Source: Methanobacteriota archaeon (GTDB taxonomy: Archaea > Methanobacteriota > Methanobacteria > Methanobacteriales > Methanobacteriaceae). From it: DNA of 64,000 nucleotides. The stretch covers positions 62,001 through 126,000 of the forward strand of contig JAEYPF010000010.1 in the NCBI GenBank assembly GCA_023411115.1, read 5' to 3'. Made by a program: the position numbers and the translations under genes. The notes below the pieces were generated by a model, which worked only from the letters and a program-made list of their open reading frames with translations, did no database searches and was not told the DNA's origin. Of this stretch, positions 24,762 through 33,652 are shown piece by piece. Position 1 is the first letter of the stretch, and the number at the start of each line of letters is the position of its first letter.

Positions 24762-25235
24762 ATGAGGCTGAGAAAAATGCATAACAGAAGAAGATATAAG
24801 AAAAGGACTATTTTAGATAGGAAAGGTTTAATCGAAAGAATGCTTGAAGACACATCCAAAACAATTGATAATATAAAGTACGACCTTGAAAAATCAGTTG
24901 TGGACTATACATTCGTTCCTGGAAAGGACATAATCGAAACTGATGAAAGTGTCATCGTGCATGTAGATTTACCTGGTATCAAAAAAGGAGATATTGATTT
25001 AAAGCTCACTGAAACTAAACTGAAAGTTACAGCTAATTTTGACATTGAGCTTGAAGTGGAACACGGAAGTTACATAACCCTCCATGACAGAAAATCTGGT
25101 GTCATGAGGCGTACTGTAAGGTTCCCTAAAAAAGTGATACCAAACGAAGCTGAAGCTACCTTTGAACACGGTGTTTTAACCGTAGAAGCTCCAAAACTGG
25201 AGAAAGAAGAAAGCTTCTCCTTGAAAATCAAATAA
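24762..25235 (+). CDS. Hsp20/alpha-crystallin family small heat-shock protein
   Basis: This is a 157-residue ATP-independent chaperone. Residues 1-50 are a basic, variable N-terminal arm. The alpha-crystallin domain runs from about 55 to 150: IIETDESVIVHVDLPGIKKGDIDLKL, then SGVMRRTVRFPKKV, and ATFEHGVLTVEAPK with the canonical A-x(n)-G-V-L. The short C-terminal tail ends SFSLKIK. It forms oligomers that hold unfolded proteins. The first ATG (24762) lies about 35 bases after the TATA box; a second ATG at 24777 has GAGG nine bases upstream and could be the true start. It is a single gene with its own promoter. Confidence 0.9.
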   Translation: MRLRKMHNRRRYKKRTILDRKGLIERMLEDTSKTIDNIKYDLEKSVVDYTFVPGKDIIETDESVIVHVDLPGIKKGDIDLKLTETKLKVTANFDIELEVEHGSYITLHDRKSGVMRRTVRFPKKVIPNEAEATFEHGVLTVEAPKLEKEESFSLKIK

Positions 25236-25506
25236 TACAGATTTTCATCCCTTACTTTTATTTTTAAAACTTATTTTGTCAAAGGATTTTTCTAAATAAT
25301 TACCAATGTTATTAAAAAGATTGTACATATTTAGATAAACTCAGTTATAATTCCTTAATCCAATTAAAATAGTTTAATATGTGTTTAAATACCCAATTAG
25401 TATTTAATTTCAAAAATAAGATTTAATCTATAGTTGTATAAATATTATAAAAGTGTAAACTTCATTAATACATAAATCTATTTATCACATTAACCATAGT
25501 ATTATT

Positions 25507-26283
25507 ATGGATAATATGGCTTTAAATGAATTTATATCAAAAACTACTCACAAAACCCCATCATACCACAAAAAGTTACATTTTATTTACGCACAGATAA
25601 AGCAGTACTCTGAAAAAAATAATAAGGATATAGCTGATTTAAAAATCCTTGAAGCAGGATGTGGTGATGGAGGTATAACTCTTCCTTTAATTTCTCTTGG
25701 ATGTAAGATTAGATCCTTTGATATTGATGAAAAAAGTGTAAAAAATATTCAAAATATAATTAGACATAATAATATCAAAAATATTGAAGTTAGCACTGGA
25801 AATGCATATACTTTTAATGATAACCAATCATATGACATAATTATTTTATCAGAAGTTATTGAGCATGTTTTAGACCCTAAAAAAGTGTTAAATAACCTAA
25901 CTAATATGATGGATAGATCATCTTATCTGATTTTAACATGCCCCAATGGTCATGGTCCCTGGGAACTACGAAATAGAATGCTCATTTATCCAGTTATTAG
26001 AAGTAATAAAATACGTAATTTCATGGGCAAACCTCAGTATATACATGGAAGTGGAGAGGATCATTGCCAGTTCTATAAAAAAAATGATATAATGGATTTT
26101 TTAAGAAATAAATTTAGTTTAATCTCTTTTTCAAGTTCAGATTCTATTTTGGCAACTTTGGACCTAATTTATAGTAAAAATCAGACGTTGAATAATTTAT
26201 TTGGAAAACTTGACACCAAAATAGCGGATCACGTTCCACACTGGCTAGGAAGTGGGTGGTATTTTTGCTTTGAAAAAAGTTAG
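25507..26283 (+). CDS. SAM-dependent methyltransferase (class I)
   Basis: This is a 258-residue Rossmann-fold methyltransferase. Motif I is LKILEAGCGDGGITLPL (residues 46-61), and motif II has the acidic FDIDEKSV. YDIIILSEVIEHVLDPKKVLNNL is motif post-II with the typical E-V-I-E-H of Methyltransf_11/UbiG-like enzymes, and LILTCPNGHGPWE comes after. The substrate is unknown; many such enzymes beside glycan genes methylate sugars or lipid carriers. A second ATG three codons in is possible. It stands alone, 271 bases after hsp20 and 140 bases before the next gene. Confidence 0.8.
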   Translation: MDNMALNEFISKTTHKTPSYHKKLHFIYAQIKQYSEKNNKDIADLKILEAGCGDGGITLPLISLGCKIRSFDIDEKSVKNIQNIIRHNNIKNIEVSTGNAYTFNDNQSYDIIILSEVIEHVLDPKKVLNNLTNMMDRSSYLILTCPNGHGPWELRNRMLIYPVIRSNKIRNFMGKPQYIHGSGEDHCQFYKKNDIMDFLRNKFSLISFSSSDSILATLDLIYSKNQTLNNLFGKLDTKIADHVPHWLGSGWYFCFEKS

Positions 26284-26423
26284 TATTTAATTCTATATTC
26301 ATTAGTTATCCTACGCTGATTTTTATTATTATAGGATATATGTGTTGCATAAAATCTGAGTAAAATTAACATATTGTCGTATTATCCTAAACTTTATTAA
26401 TACAAAATAAATAACAATAATTA

Positions 26424-26876
26424 ATGATCATCAATAGAATTACTGCAGGATTCTTTCTTATTCTGATTTTACTGGTTTTAAGCGTCTATTATCATAACCA
26501 TTATGAATCCCACCAGGAATACCCATCTACTGGAGTTATTTTATCAAGTTATCCTGAAGGTTCCACTGTATCTGTTTCTGGCACTGCACTTAGACAAAAT
26601 AAGAATGGTTTTGATTTTTTAGATATTTACAAGGGCAAATATGTGGAATACAAAATAGAAACATCCCAGCAAGTTAAACCTGGGGACCATATACAGTTAA
26701 TTGGTGTTTTAGATCCTTCATATACTATCAAAGCTACTAAGATCATTATAGAAACAGACTGGAGCTATGAATTTGTAATCTTTAGATCTGCGCTTGCTGC
26801 AATTTTCCTGATTTTCATATTTTTGAGGTACTGGAAGTTCAACTTTAAAACACTGGAACTCACTAGGAGAAAGTAA
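26424..26876 (+). CDS. Small two-TM membrane protein with an OB-fold-like extracytoplasmic domain
   Basis: This is a 150-residue protein of unknown function. Residues 5-23 form a membrane helix. Residues 35-105 look like a five-stranded beta domain (GVILSSYPEGSTVSVSGTA, VKPGDHIQLIGVLD), resembling an OB-fold as in NfeD-like or tRNA_anti-like proteins. A second helix at about 117-136 is followed by RYWKFNFK and a basic tail. The start has no ribosome site close by and may be leaderless. Its stop is one base before the YdjM-like gene. The same gene pair is repeated at 1-643, so the two proteins probably work together. Confidence 0.65.
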   Translation: MIINRITAGFFLILILLVLSVYYHNHYESHQEYPSTGVILSSYPEGSTVSVSGTALRQNKNGFDFLDIYKGKYVEYKIETSQQVKPGDHIQLIGVLDPSYTIKATKIIIETDWSYEFVIFRSALAAIFLIFIFLRYWKFNFKTLELTRRK

Positions 26877-26877
26877 A

Positions 26878-27360
26878 ATGCCAGACTGGATAACACATAT
26901 ACTGGTTGCATGGACTCTCTGTACAATCCTCGGGTTTAAGTATAAGCAGTTCAATCCTGCAAATACAGCTGTCTGTATGGCCGGCGCATTAATTCCAGAT
27001 ACCTTTAAAATAGTGATACCCCTCGGATTTATGGGCATACATGCAGAGAATTTCCTTATGCCCCTTCACATGCCAGTTGGCTCCATTATAGTTGCTTCTA
27101 TATTTACATTATTCTTTAAAGAACGAAAAATAGTCTTATCATTTTTACTATTGGGAGTTTTAACCCATTATGCGCTGGATTTACTCCTTACGAATTTAAA
27201 TAGCGGCATATATTTGTTGTTCCCATTTTCATGGAATTCATGGCAGCTAGATATCATACCCGACGATGATTTCCATATCACAATAGTTGCGATAATCCTT
27301 GCTGTATTGGTTTATTTAGTATCAGTACATCTTAAAAAAGAACTTATGGGGGTAAAATAG
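26878..27360 (+). CDS. YdjM-like membrane-bound putative metal-dependent hydrolase
   Basis: This is a 160-residue paralogue of the protein at 152-643. The first 19 residues differ at one position (MPDWITH versus MPDWLTH). GALIPDTFKI, PLHMPVGS and LTHYALDLLLTN repeat the conserved His/Asp positions. Four hydrophobic segments are seen. The ribosome site AGGAG lies in the end of the preceding gene, with which it is translationally linked. It precedes the adhesin array, but the intergenic distance (466 bases) indicates separate transcription. Confidence 0.72.
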   Translation: MPDWITHILVAWTLCTILGFKYKQFNPANTAVCMAGALIPDTFKIVIPLGFMGIHAENFLMPLHMPVGSIIVASIFTLFFKERKIVLSFLLLGVLTHYALDLLLTNLNSGIYLLFPFSWNSWQLDIIPDDDFHITIVAIILAVLVYLVSVHLKKELMGVK

Positions 27361-27826
27361 GTTACTGTTAATTATTAAATGATTAAACTTCTAAACACAC
27401 CATAGTTATTATTTTATATTTAAAAGTTTGTTTAATTTGAATTTTAAAAATAAAATTATTAAATTACCTTGGAAAATTTTTTAAATTTTATGAATACTCC
27501 TTTTTTAAGCATCCAACTTAATACATGAATTTATTTATCATAATAATTTATTATATTTCATTCTTATGCTCATATAAAGTCCGTAATTACTGATTTAAGC
27601 TATAATAAAGTTTATATCCTTTAAACATCATAATATAGCTTGTGAAATTTCTATTGCAAAAATCATAAAGTGACTTGTTTCACCTATTTTTTAAAATTCT
27701 TTTTTTAAAACTATGGGAAGATTAACGTTTTTTTTTGCGATAGAAAAGAATAAATAGTAAAAAGTTCCATATATAAGGACTTTTTACGGGTAAATAAAAT
27801 CATATTTAAAAAAAGGAGGTGAAAAA
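27361..27826 (+). promoter_or_regulatory. Promoter and leader region of adhesin 1
   Basis: The first 200 bases are AT-rich without an ORF. From about 27573 the sequence is shared with the regions before adhesins 2 and 3: a TATA-like TATAAAGT (27573-27580), a second TATA (TTTATATC, 27611-27618), then the leader described separately, and finally the strong ribosome site GGAGGTG (27815-27821). Confidence 0.6.
27641..27826 (+). promoter_or_regulatory. Conserved structured leader, copy 1
   Basis: Transcription from the TATA at 27611-27618 should start near 27640, giving a leader of about 185 bases. Long-range helix: TTTCTATTGC (27648-27657) with GCGATAGAAA (27737-27746), 9 Watson-Crick pairs and one U-G. 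A competing pair is GTGAAA (27642-27647) with TTTCAC (27678-27683). A hairpin near the ribosome site is GTAAAAAGTTCC (27757-27768) with GGACTTTTTAC (27777-27787), with one bulge. Two homologous copies lie upstream of the next two adhesin genes. Confidence 0.55.
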
Positions 27827-30415
27827 ATGCATAAAAAAATAAAAACGACTTCAGGAATACTCAAATCATCAATGATAGTCATTGCACTGGTTTTTATTTT
27901 AGCATTAGCCGTAAATAGTGCTTCAGCTGCAACTATTGATGTTGGTTCAAATTATACATATACAACTATTAATAGTGCTGTAACAGCCGCAAATGCAAAT
28001 GATACTATCATTGTGCATGCCAAACCTAGTAATTATAATGAAAATGTATCTATTAACAAAGCAGGTCTTACTATAAAGTCTGGAGCAGGTGAAAACGTAA
28101 CAGTTCAGACCAATGGTGGAACAGCTTTCTCTGTTATTAACTCAAATGGTGTTACAATTCAAGGATTTACTATACAAAGTAACAGCCAAACTACAGGTAC
28201 AGGAATAAGCATTGGTGGTCTTTATGGCTCAAATAACACTAACATCTTGTACAACATTATACAAAATATCAATACAGGAGTTAGTATTTCGAGTTCTTCT
28301 AATAACATTATTTCTAACAACAGTTTTTACAATACTACTACTGCAATAAACCTTGGTACTGTTAGTGGTCGCCCTGGTGCCAACAACAACACAGTATCCT
28401 ACAATAATATAACCAACCCAAGTTACAATCCAACTTCACAAGTTCGATATGGAATAAAAGATACTACGGCTGGTAGTCTAAATCAGAATAATAAATATCT
28501 GAACAATAACATTTCCCACGTAAGTCAGGGCATATACATTCAACAGGGAAATATAACCATATCTGGTAACAATATAACCATTGTAGACGCTCAAAACGTT
28601 CCAAGAGCAATATTATTAAGCTTTGGTAGTACTGCTGATCAGGTTAATGTTATAAGCAACAACATCATAACTTCAGAAGGTAAAACTGGAGTAGGTTCTA
28701 TAGGTATTTACTTGAGCTCAAGTAGTCCAGTAAATGCAAATCTTCAGATTTACAGCAACAGCATTACCAACTTTACAACAGGAATTTGGTTAAGCCTATA
28801 CAACCCAACCGGAACTCCTGTTACACAGATATATCTTAACAGGTTTTACAACAACACTCAGGGATTAGTAATGTCTAGTTCTAATACCCTTGTTAATGCA
28901 ACCAATAACTGGTGGGGTAAAAATGATAATCTGGTAGTCTCTACATCTGCAACACCACCAGCTACATTTGACATCTATTACAACGCAGGTACATTAATTT
29001 ACAACCCCTGGATTATTTTAACTACTAGTGCAAACCCTACATCAATTCATGCAGGTGAAACTTCAACAATTACAGCAGATCTTACCAAAAACAGTGATGG
29101 TGTGGACACAACCACTTTGTATGGTGGAAAAACTGTTCCAGATGGAATAACTGTAACATTTACACATGATTCCTTAGGAACAATAAATCCTACGGCCAAT
29201 ACCACGAATAATGGTATTTCAACTACCACTTTCACAGCAGGTTCTAACCCTGGAACGTCTACCATCAATGCAATTCTTGATGGTGCCACCGTTGGTACAA
29301 ATGTTATCATCCCTCCGGGTAATGCAAATGTTGGCTTGACTTTATCAGATAACACAACCAACCACCGAGCTAGCCCTGGATCTAACGTAACCTTCACAGT
29401 AACAGCACACAACAACGGCCCATATGATGCACATAACGTAGTTTTAACCATTAACTTTCCAACTGGAATAGTTTACAAGAATAGCCCAGATGGAAGCTTC
29501 AATTCAGCTACCAAAACATTAACATGGAATGTAGGAACATTAGCTGCAGGAGCAGACGCAACTAAAACATTCATTGTACAGTTTAGTAACTCAATAGCAG
29601 GCCAAAACGCTGTATTAACAGTTAATGAAGTACAAACTGAAGCTCCCGGAAGTGCAACAGCAAGTGACACCATACACGTAATTGGTTCAGTATTATCAGT
29701 AACAATGACCGATAACACAGTTAATCATCAGGCAAATGTTGGTGATCTGGTAACTTACACTATAACAGTACACAATGCAGGGCCCGACGACGTAAGCGGT
29801 GTTTCTGTTAAAGATGCACTTAACTTAGGGCTAAACTTCATATCCAGCCCTGACGGAATATACAATTCATCAAGCAGAGCCATAACATGGGATGTTGGAA
29901 CCATAACCGCCGGATCAGACTTTGTTACCACTTTCGTTGCACAGTTAACCAGCAATTTTGCAGGTAAAAATCTAAACAATACTGTGCAGGTTAAAGTTGA
30001 TAATTTAGTTAAAACAAGCGCAAGCGATGTATTCTACGTGAAAAAAGCGGTTACAACAGTAACTAAAACAGACAACACAGTTAATCACCAGGCAAGGGTA
30101 GGTGATCTGGTAACTTATACCATAACTGTTCATAATGCAGGGCCAGACGATGCAACCAATGTAACACTCAATGATATTCTACCAACTGGTTTAACATTTG
30201 TTTCAAGTCCGACTGGTACTTACAATGCAGGTACAAACACTATAACCTGGAACGTAGGCACAATAACCAGCGGGTCTGATGCAGTTGTAACATTCGTTGC
30301 TCAGGTAAATAACGGTACCAAAGCTGGTAGAACTGTTAAAAATACTGTGACTGGTACTCAGACTGAGTATGGTGGTAAATTAAGTGGAAGTGACTCCATA
30401 AGCATTGTTGCTTAA
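27827..30415 (+). CDS. Adhesin-like secreted protein 1 (beta-helix + Ig-like + 3 DUF11)
   Basis: This is an 862-residue secreted protein. A signal peptide covers residues 1-35 (basic start, hydrophobic core, NSASAA). Residues 40-395 are a right-handed parallel beta-helix with repeated asparagine-rich turns (GVTIQGFTIQSN, NNIISNNSF). Residues 398-500 form a Big_1/invasin-like Ig domain (ANPTSIHAGETSTITADLTKN). Three DUF11 domains follow, each with a V-T-x-H-N-x-G-P core. No sortase motif, transmembrane anchor or pseudomurein-binding repeat is visible at the C-terminus. Many N-x-S/T sites could be glycosylated. The start follows GGAGGTG. Its C-terminal half is nearly the same as in adhesins 2 and 3, but its beta-helix differs. 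Confidence 0.85.
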   Translation: MHKKIKTTSGILKSSMIVIALVFILALAVNSASAATIDVGSNYTYTTINSAVTAANANDTIIVHAKPSNYNENVSINKAGLTIKSGAGENVTVQTNGGTAFSVINSNGVTIQGFTIQSNSQTTGTGISIGGLYGSNNTNILYNIIQNINTGVSISSSSNNIISNNSFYNTTTAINLGTVSGRPGANNNTVSYNNITNPSYNPTSQVRYGIKDTTAGSLNQNNKYLNNNISHVSQGIYIQQGNITISGNNITIVDAQNVPRAILLSFGSTADQVNVISNNIITSEGKTGVGSIGIYLSSSSPVNANLQIYSNSITNFTTGIWLSLYNPTGTPVTQIYLNRFYNNTQGLVMSSSNTLVNATNNWWGKNDNLVVSTSATPPATFDIYYNAGTLIYNPWIILTTSANPTSIHAGETSTITADLTKNSDGVDTTTLYGGKTVPDGITVTFTHDSLGTINPTANTTNNGISTTTFTAGSNPGTSTINAILDGATVGTNVIIPPGNANVGLTLSDNTTNHRASPGSNVTFTVTAHNNGPYDAHNVVLTINFPTGIVYKNSPDGSFNSATKTLTWNVGTLAAGADATKTFIVQFSNSIAGQNAVLTVNEVQTEAPGSATASDTIHVIGSVLSVTMTDNTVNHQANVGDLVTYTITVHNAGPDDVSGVSVKDALNLGLNFISSPDGIYNSSSRAITWDVGTITAGSDFVTTFVAQLTSNFAGKNLNNTVQVKVDNLVKTSASDVFYVKKAVTTVTKTDNTVNHQARVGDLVTYTITVHNAGPDDATNVTLNDILPTGLTFVSSPTGTYNAGTNTITWNVGTITSGSDAVVTFVAQVNNGTKAGRTVKNTVTGTQTEYGGKLSGSDSISIVA

Positions 30416-30423
30416 AAAAAGAC

Positions 30424-30443
30424 TTTTTCTTTTTCCTTTTTTT
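30424..30443 (+). terminator. Oligo-T terminator of adhesin 1
   Basis: Three T-runs broken by C lie 9-28 bases after the stop codon, typical of archaeal termination. Confidence 0.65.
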
Positions 30444-30687
30444 ATTATTTAGTATTTAAAATGAATCATAAATAAGTATTCGAAACCATTTTTCGTAATT
30501 ATACAAAATGCTATTGTTTTAGGTAACTTTCAATTATTATTAACTCTTATTTAAATATTAAATTATAAATAAATTATTTTTAATAATATTATCCTATGAG
30601 CTAATGGTAATATTGTATATAAAGTCCTTGTGATTATTATTTTAAGTTATAATAAAGTTTATATCTTTTAAACATCATAATATAACT

Positions 30688-30872
30688 TGTGAAATTTCTA
30701 TTGCAAAAATCAGAACGTGACGTGTTTCACCTATTTTTTATATTCTTTTTCTTTAAACTATGGAGAATCTCACGTCTCCAGCAATAGAAAGAACTAAATA
30801 GTAGAAAGATCCAAAATTTAAGGAACTTTTTACGGGCATTTAAAAATATAAATTGTAAAAGGAGGTGGAAAA
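30688..30872 (+). promoter_or_regulatory. Conserved structured leader, copy 2
   Basis: The long-range helix is a perfect 10-bp match: TTTCTATTGC (30695-30704) with GCAATAGAAA (30781-30790). Nested inside is ACGTGA (30715-30720) with TCACGT (30770-30775). The competing pair GTGAAA (30689-30694) with TTTCAC (30725-30730) crosses both. The hairpin near the ribosome site is GTAGAAAGATCC (30801-30812) with GGAACTTTTTAC (30822-30833), with one G-U and one mismatch. Confidence 0.6.
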
Positions 30873-33452
30873 ATGCACAAAAAAACAAAAACGACTTCAA
30901 AAATACTCAAATCGTCAATAATAGTCATGGCACTGGTTTTTATATTGGCATTAACCGTAAACAGCGCTTCGGCAGCTGTAATTAGTGTTGGTAATAACAG
31001 TACTGGAACCGACAATGCCACAACAATTCAGGGCGGTATAAACCTAGCCCAAGCTAATGATACAGTCGTTGTGCATAATAAAGGTACTAACTGGAAAGAA
31101 AGCATCAATATTTATGGAAGCTCAGGTAAAAATGGAATAACCGTTATGGCAGCCCCTGGGGAAAGCGTGACCGTTACTCCACTTACAACTTCTACCACAA
31201 TATTCAATCTTGCAAGCAATGCTGGAACAAGTGTATTTATCGAAAATGTTACCATTAAAGGATTTAACATAACAGGAGTTACCGCTCAATATGCTATAAG
31301 TCTTGTTAACGCAAAATCATGTAGCATACTTGATAACACCATATATAATAATTTAGGTGGAATCAGTTTAACTAACACCGATAATATCACCATACAAAAC
31401 AACACCATCAGTAATCCTACAGCAAATGCAGCTAGATTAGGGATCATTAGCAGCCTTGCTGTTCCAAATAAAAATATCAAAATACTAAATAACGACATAA
31501 GCAACGTTGGAACAGGGATAAACATTGCTTGTCCTAATTTTGTAATAACTGGAAACACAATTAGAACTACAGGTTCTGCTGCTAGTCAAGGTTATGGAAT
31601 GTGGGTTTTACCTGTCTATGGGGATAACTCAACCAATATTATCAGCAACAACAAAATAACAGGTACAGCTACAAACGTTAACAACATCGCTGGAATATGG
31701 TTAACAACTAGCATAGTATCAGTCAATCCGAATACCCAGATATTTGGTAATGATATATCAAATTATCGAAGAGGTATTGTCATAGGAAACATTACAGCCG
31801 GTGGTTCTGTATATTCACTAGAAAATGGAATTGGAGTAACAGATGTATACCTGAACCGAATAGTAGGTAACTTTGAAGGTATTTTCTTAGGTTTAACTAC
31901 TGGAACCAATAATTCAGGATTAATAAACGTTACTAACAACTGGTTTGGAAAAAATACCGCACCAACATACTCTAATGCTGCAACTGAACCAGCTGCAGCC
32001 GGAACTAACATATACCAATATGCAGGCCTCGGAACAATTGATCGCAGCACATGGATGGTTTTAAACACAATTGCTAACCCAACATCCATTCTTACTGGCG
32101 CAACTTCAACCATCACAGCAGACCTTACTAAAAATAACCTTGGACAGGACACAACACTACTGTACCCTGGAAAATATGTTCCAAATGGAATAACTGTAAC
32201 ATTTACACCAGATACATTAGGAACAGTAAACCCAACAACCAATACCACCCTTAACGGTATAGCAACCACTACATTCACAGCAGGTTCTACACCAGGAACA
32301 TCCACTATAAACGCTGTTGTAGATAGTCAGGCTGTTGGTACAACTGTTAACATACGCTCGCCTACTGCAAACGTTGGCTTAACTTTAACAGACAACACCA
32401 CAAACCACCGCACTTACCCTGGAAGTAACGTGACATTCACAGTGACTGCACACAATAATGGTCCAGATGATGCACATAACATGGTTTTAACCATTAACTT
32501 CCCAACTGGAATAATCTACATGTCCAGTCCAGACGGAAGCTTCAATTCAGCAACCAAAACACTGACATGGAATGTGGGAACATTAGCTGCAGGAGCAGAC
32601 GCAATAAAAACATTCGTTGCGCAATTTAGTAATTCTAAAGCAGGTCAAGATGCTGCATTAACAGTTAATGAAGTGCAAACCGAATTACCAGGAAGTGCAA
32701 CAGCTAGCGACACCGTACACGTAATTGGTTCAGTATTATCAGTAACAATGACCGACAATACTGTAAATCATCAGGCTAATGTTGGTGATATGGTAACTTA
32801 CACCATAACAGTACACAATGCAGGACCAGACGACGCAACCAATGTCTCTGTTAAAGATGCACTTAACTTAGGGTTAAACTTCATATCCAGCCCTGACGGA
32901 ATATACAATTCATCAAGCAGAGCCATAACATGGAACGTTGGAACCATAACTGCTGGATCAGACTTTGTTACCACTTTTACTGCACAAGTAACTAGTAACT
33001 TTGCAGGTAAAAACCTTAACAACACTGCACAAGTTAAAGTTGATAACTTGGTTAAAACAAGCACAAGCGATGTATTCTATGTCAAAAAAGCAGCCACAAC
33101 AGTAACCAAAACCGACAACACAGTCAACCATCAAGCAAGAGTAGGTGATCTGGTAACTTATACCATAACTGTTCATAATGCTGGTCCTGATGATGCAACC
33201 AATGTAACACTCAGTGATGTGTTACCAACTGGTTTAACTTTCGTTTCAAGTCCGACTGGTACTTACAATGCAGGCACCATAACCTGGAATATAGGTACAA
33301 TAACAAGTGGATCTGACGCGGTTGTAACATTCGTTGCTCAGGTAAACAGTAGTACACAAGCTGGTAAAACAGTTAAAAACAGCGTAACCGGAACACAAAC
33401 AGAATACGGAGCTAAATTAAGTGGAAGTGACTCCATAAGCATCATAGCTTAA
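30873..33452 (+). CDS. Adhesin-like secreted protein 2 (beta-helix + Ig-like + 3 DUF11)
   Basis: This is an 859-residue secreted protein with the same plan as its neighbours: signal peptide 1-35, beta-helix about 40-390 (FIENVTIKGFNITGV, ISLTNTDNITIQNN), Big_1-like domain about 395-500 (ANPTSILTGATSTITADLTKN) and three DUF11 repeats to the end. The mature start AVISVGNNSTGTD and much of the beta-helix agree with adhesin 3 but not adhesin 1. It carries many N-x-S/T sites and has no anchor. The ribosome site is GGAGGTGG. It probably sits in the cell envelope and mediates attachment to cells or surfaces, as proposed for methanobacterial adhesin-like proteins. Confidence 0.85.
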   Translation: MHKKTKTTSKILKSSIIVMALVFILALTVNSASAAVISVGNNSTGTDNATTIQGGINLAQANDTVVVHNKGTNWKESINIYGSSGKNGITVMAAPGESVTVTPLTTSTTIFNLASNAGTSVFIENVTIKGFNITGVTAQYAISLVNAKSCSILDNTIYNNLGGISLTNTDNITIQNNTISNPTANAARLGIISSLAVPNKNIKILNNDISNVGTGINIACPNFVITGNTIRTTGSAASQGYGMWVLPVYGDNSTNIISNNKITGTATNVNNIAGIWLTTSIVSVNPNTQIFGNDISNYRRGIVIGNITAGGSVYSLENGIGVTDVYLNRIVGNFEGIFLGLTTGTNNSGLINVTNNWFGKNTAPTYSNAATEPAAAGTNIYQYAGLGTIDRSTWMVLNTIANPTSILTGATSTITADLTKNNLGQDTTLLYPGKYVPNGITVTFTPDTLGTVNPTTNTTLNGIATTTFTAGSTPGTSTINAVVDSQAVGTTVNIRSPTANVGLTLTDNTTNHRTYPGSNVTFTVTAHNNGPDDAHNMVLTINFPTGIIYMSSPDGSFNSATKTLTWNVGTLAAGADAIKTFVAQFSNSKAGQDAALTVNEVQTELPGSATASDTVHVIGSVLSVTMTDNTVNHQANVGDMVTYTITVHNAGPDDATNVSVKDALNLGLNFISSPDGIYNSSSRAITWNVGTITAGSDFVTTFTAQVTSNFAGKNLNNTAQVKVDNLVKTSTSDVFYVKKAATTVTKTDNTVNHQARVGDLVTYTITVHNAGPDDATNVTLSDVLPTGLTFVSSPTGTYNAGTITWNIGTITSGSDAVVTFVAQVNSSTQAGKTVKNSVTGTQTEYGAKLSGSDSISIIA

Positions 33453-33460
33453 AAAATCAC

Positions 33461-33484
33461 TTTTTTCTTTTTTTTCTTTTTCTT
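33461..33484 (+). terminator. Oligo-T terminator of adhesin 2
   Basis: Long T-runs interrupted by single Cs begin 9 bases after the stop codon. Confidence 0.65.
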
Positions 33485-33652
33485 ATTGATGCATTATCTT
33501 ATTATTAACTCTTATTTAACTATTACACTATAATTAAATTAGAGATAATTATATTATTCTATGATTTAATCGTAATATTATATATAAAATCCCTGTGATT
33601 ACCATTTTAAGTTATAATAAAGTTTATATCTTTTAAAATTCATAATATAACT

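Larger units (their letters stand above)
24427..24776. promoter_or_regulatory. Divergent promoter region between the AbrB regulator and Hsp20
   Basis: On the minus strand CTTTAAATATAAG (24503-24491) is a TATA box for the regulator, with tandem AAATCATAC at 24452-24469 near the expected start site and the inverted repeat TTTAGT-aa-ACTAAA at 24525-24538 upstream. On the plus strand ATTTATATAT (24721-24730) is the Hsp20 TATA box, followed by two copies of ATACTAAC (24732-24739 and 24744-24751). The middle has no ORF. Confidence 0.55.
30416..30872 (+). promoter_or_regulatory. Terminator, promoter and leader between adhesins 1 and 2
   Basis: These 457 bases contain an oligo-T terminator (30424-30443), about 170 AT-rich bases with nothing recognisable, then the conserved block beginning at TATAAAG (30618-30624), the TATA TTTATATC (30658-30665), the leader and a GGAGGTGG ribosome site (30861-30868). 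Confidence 0.6.
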
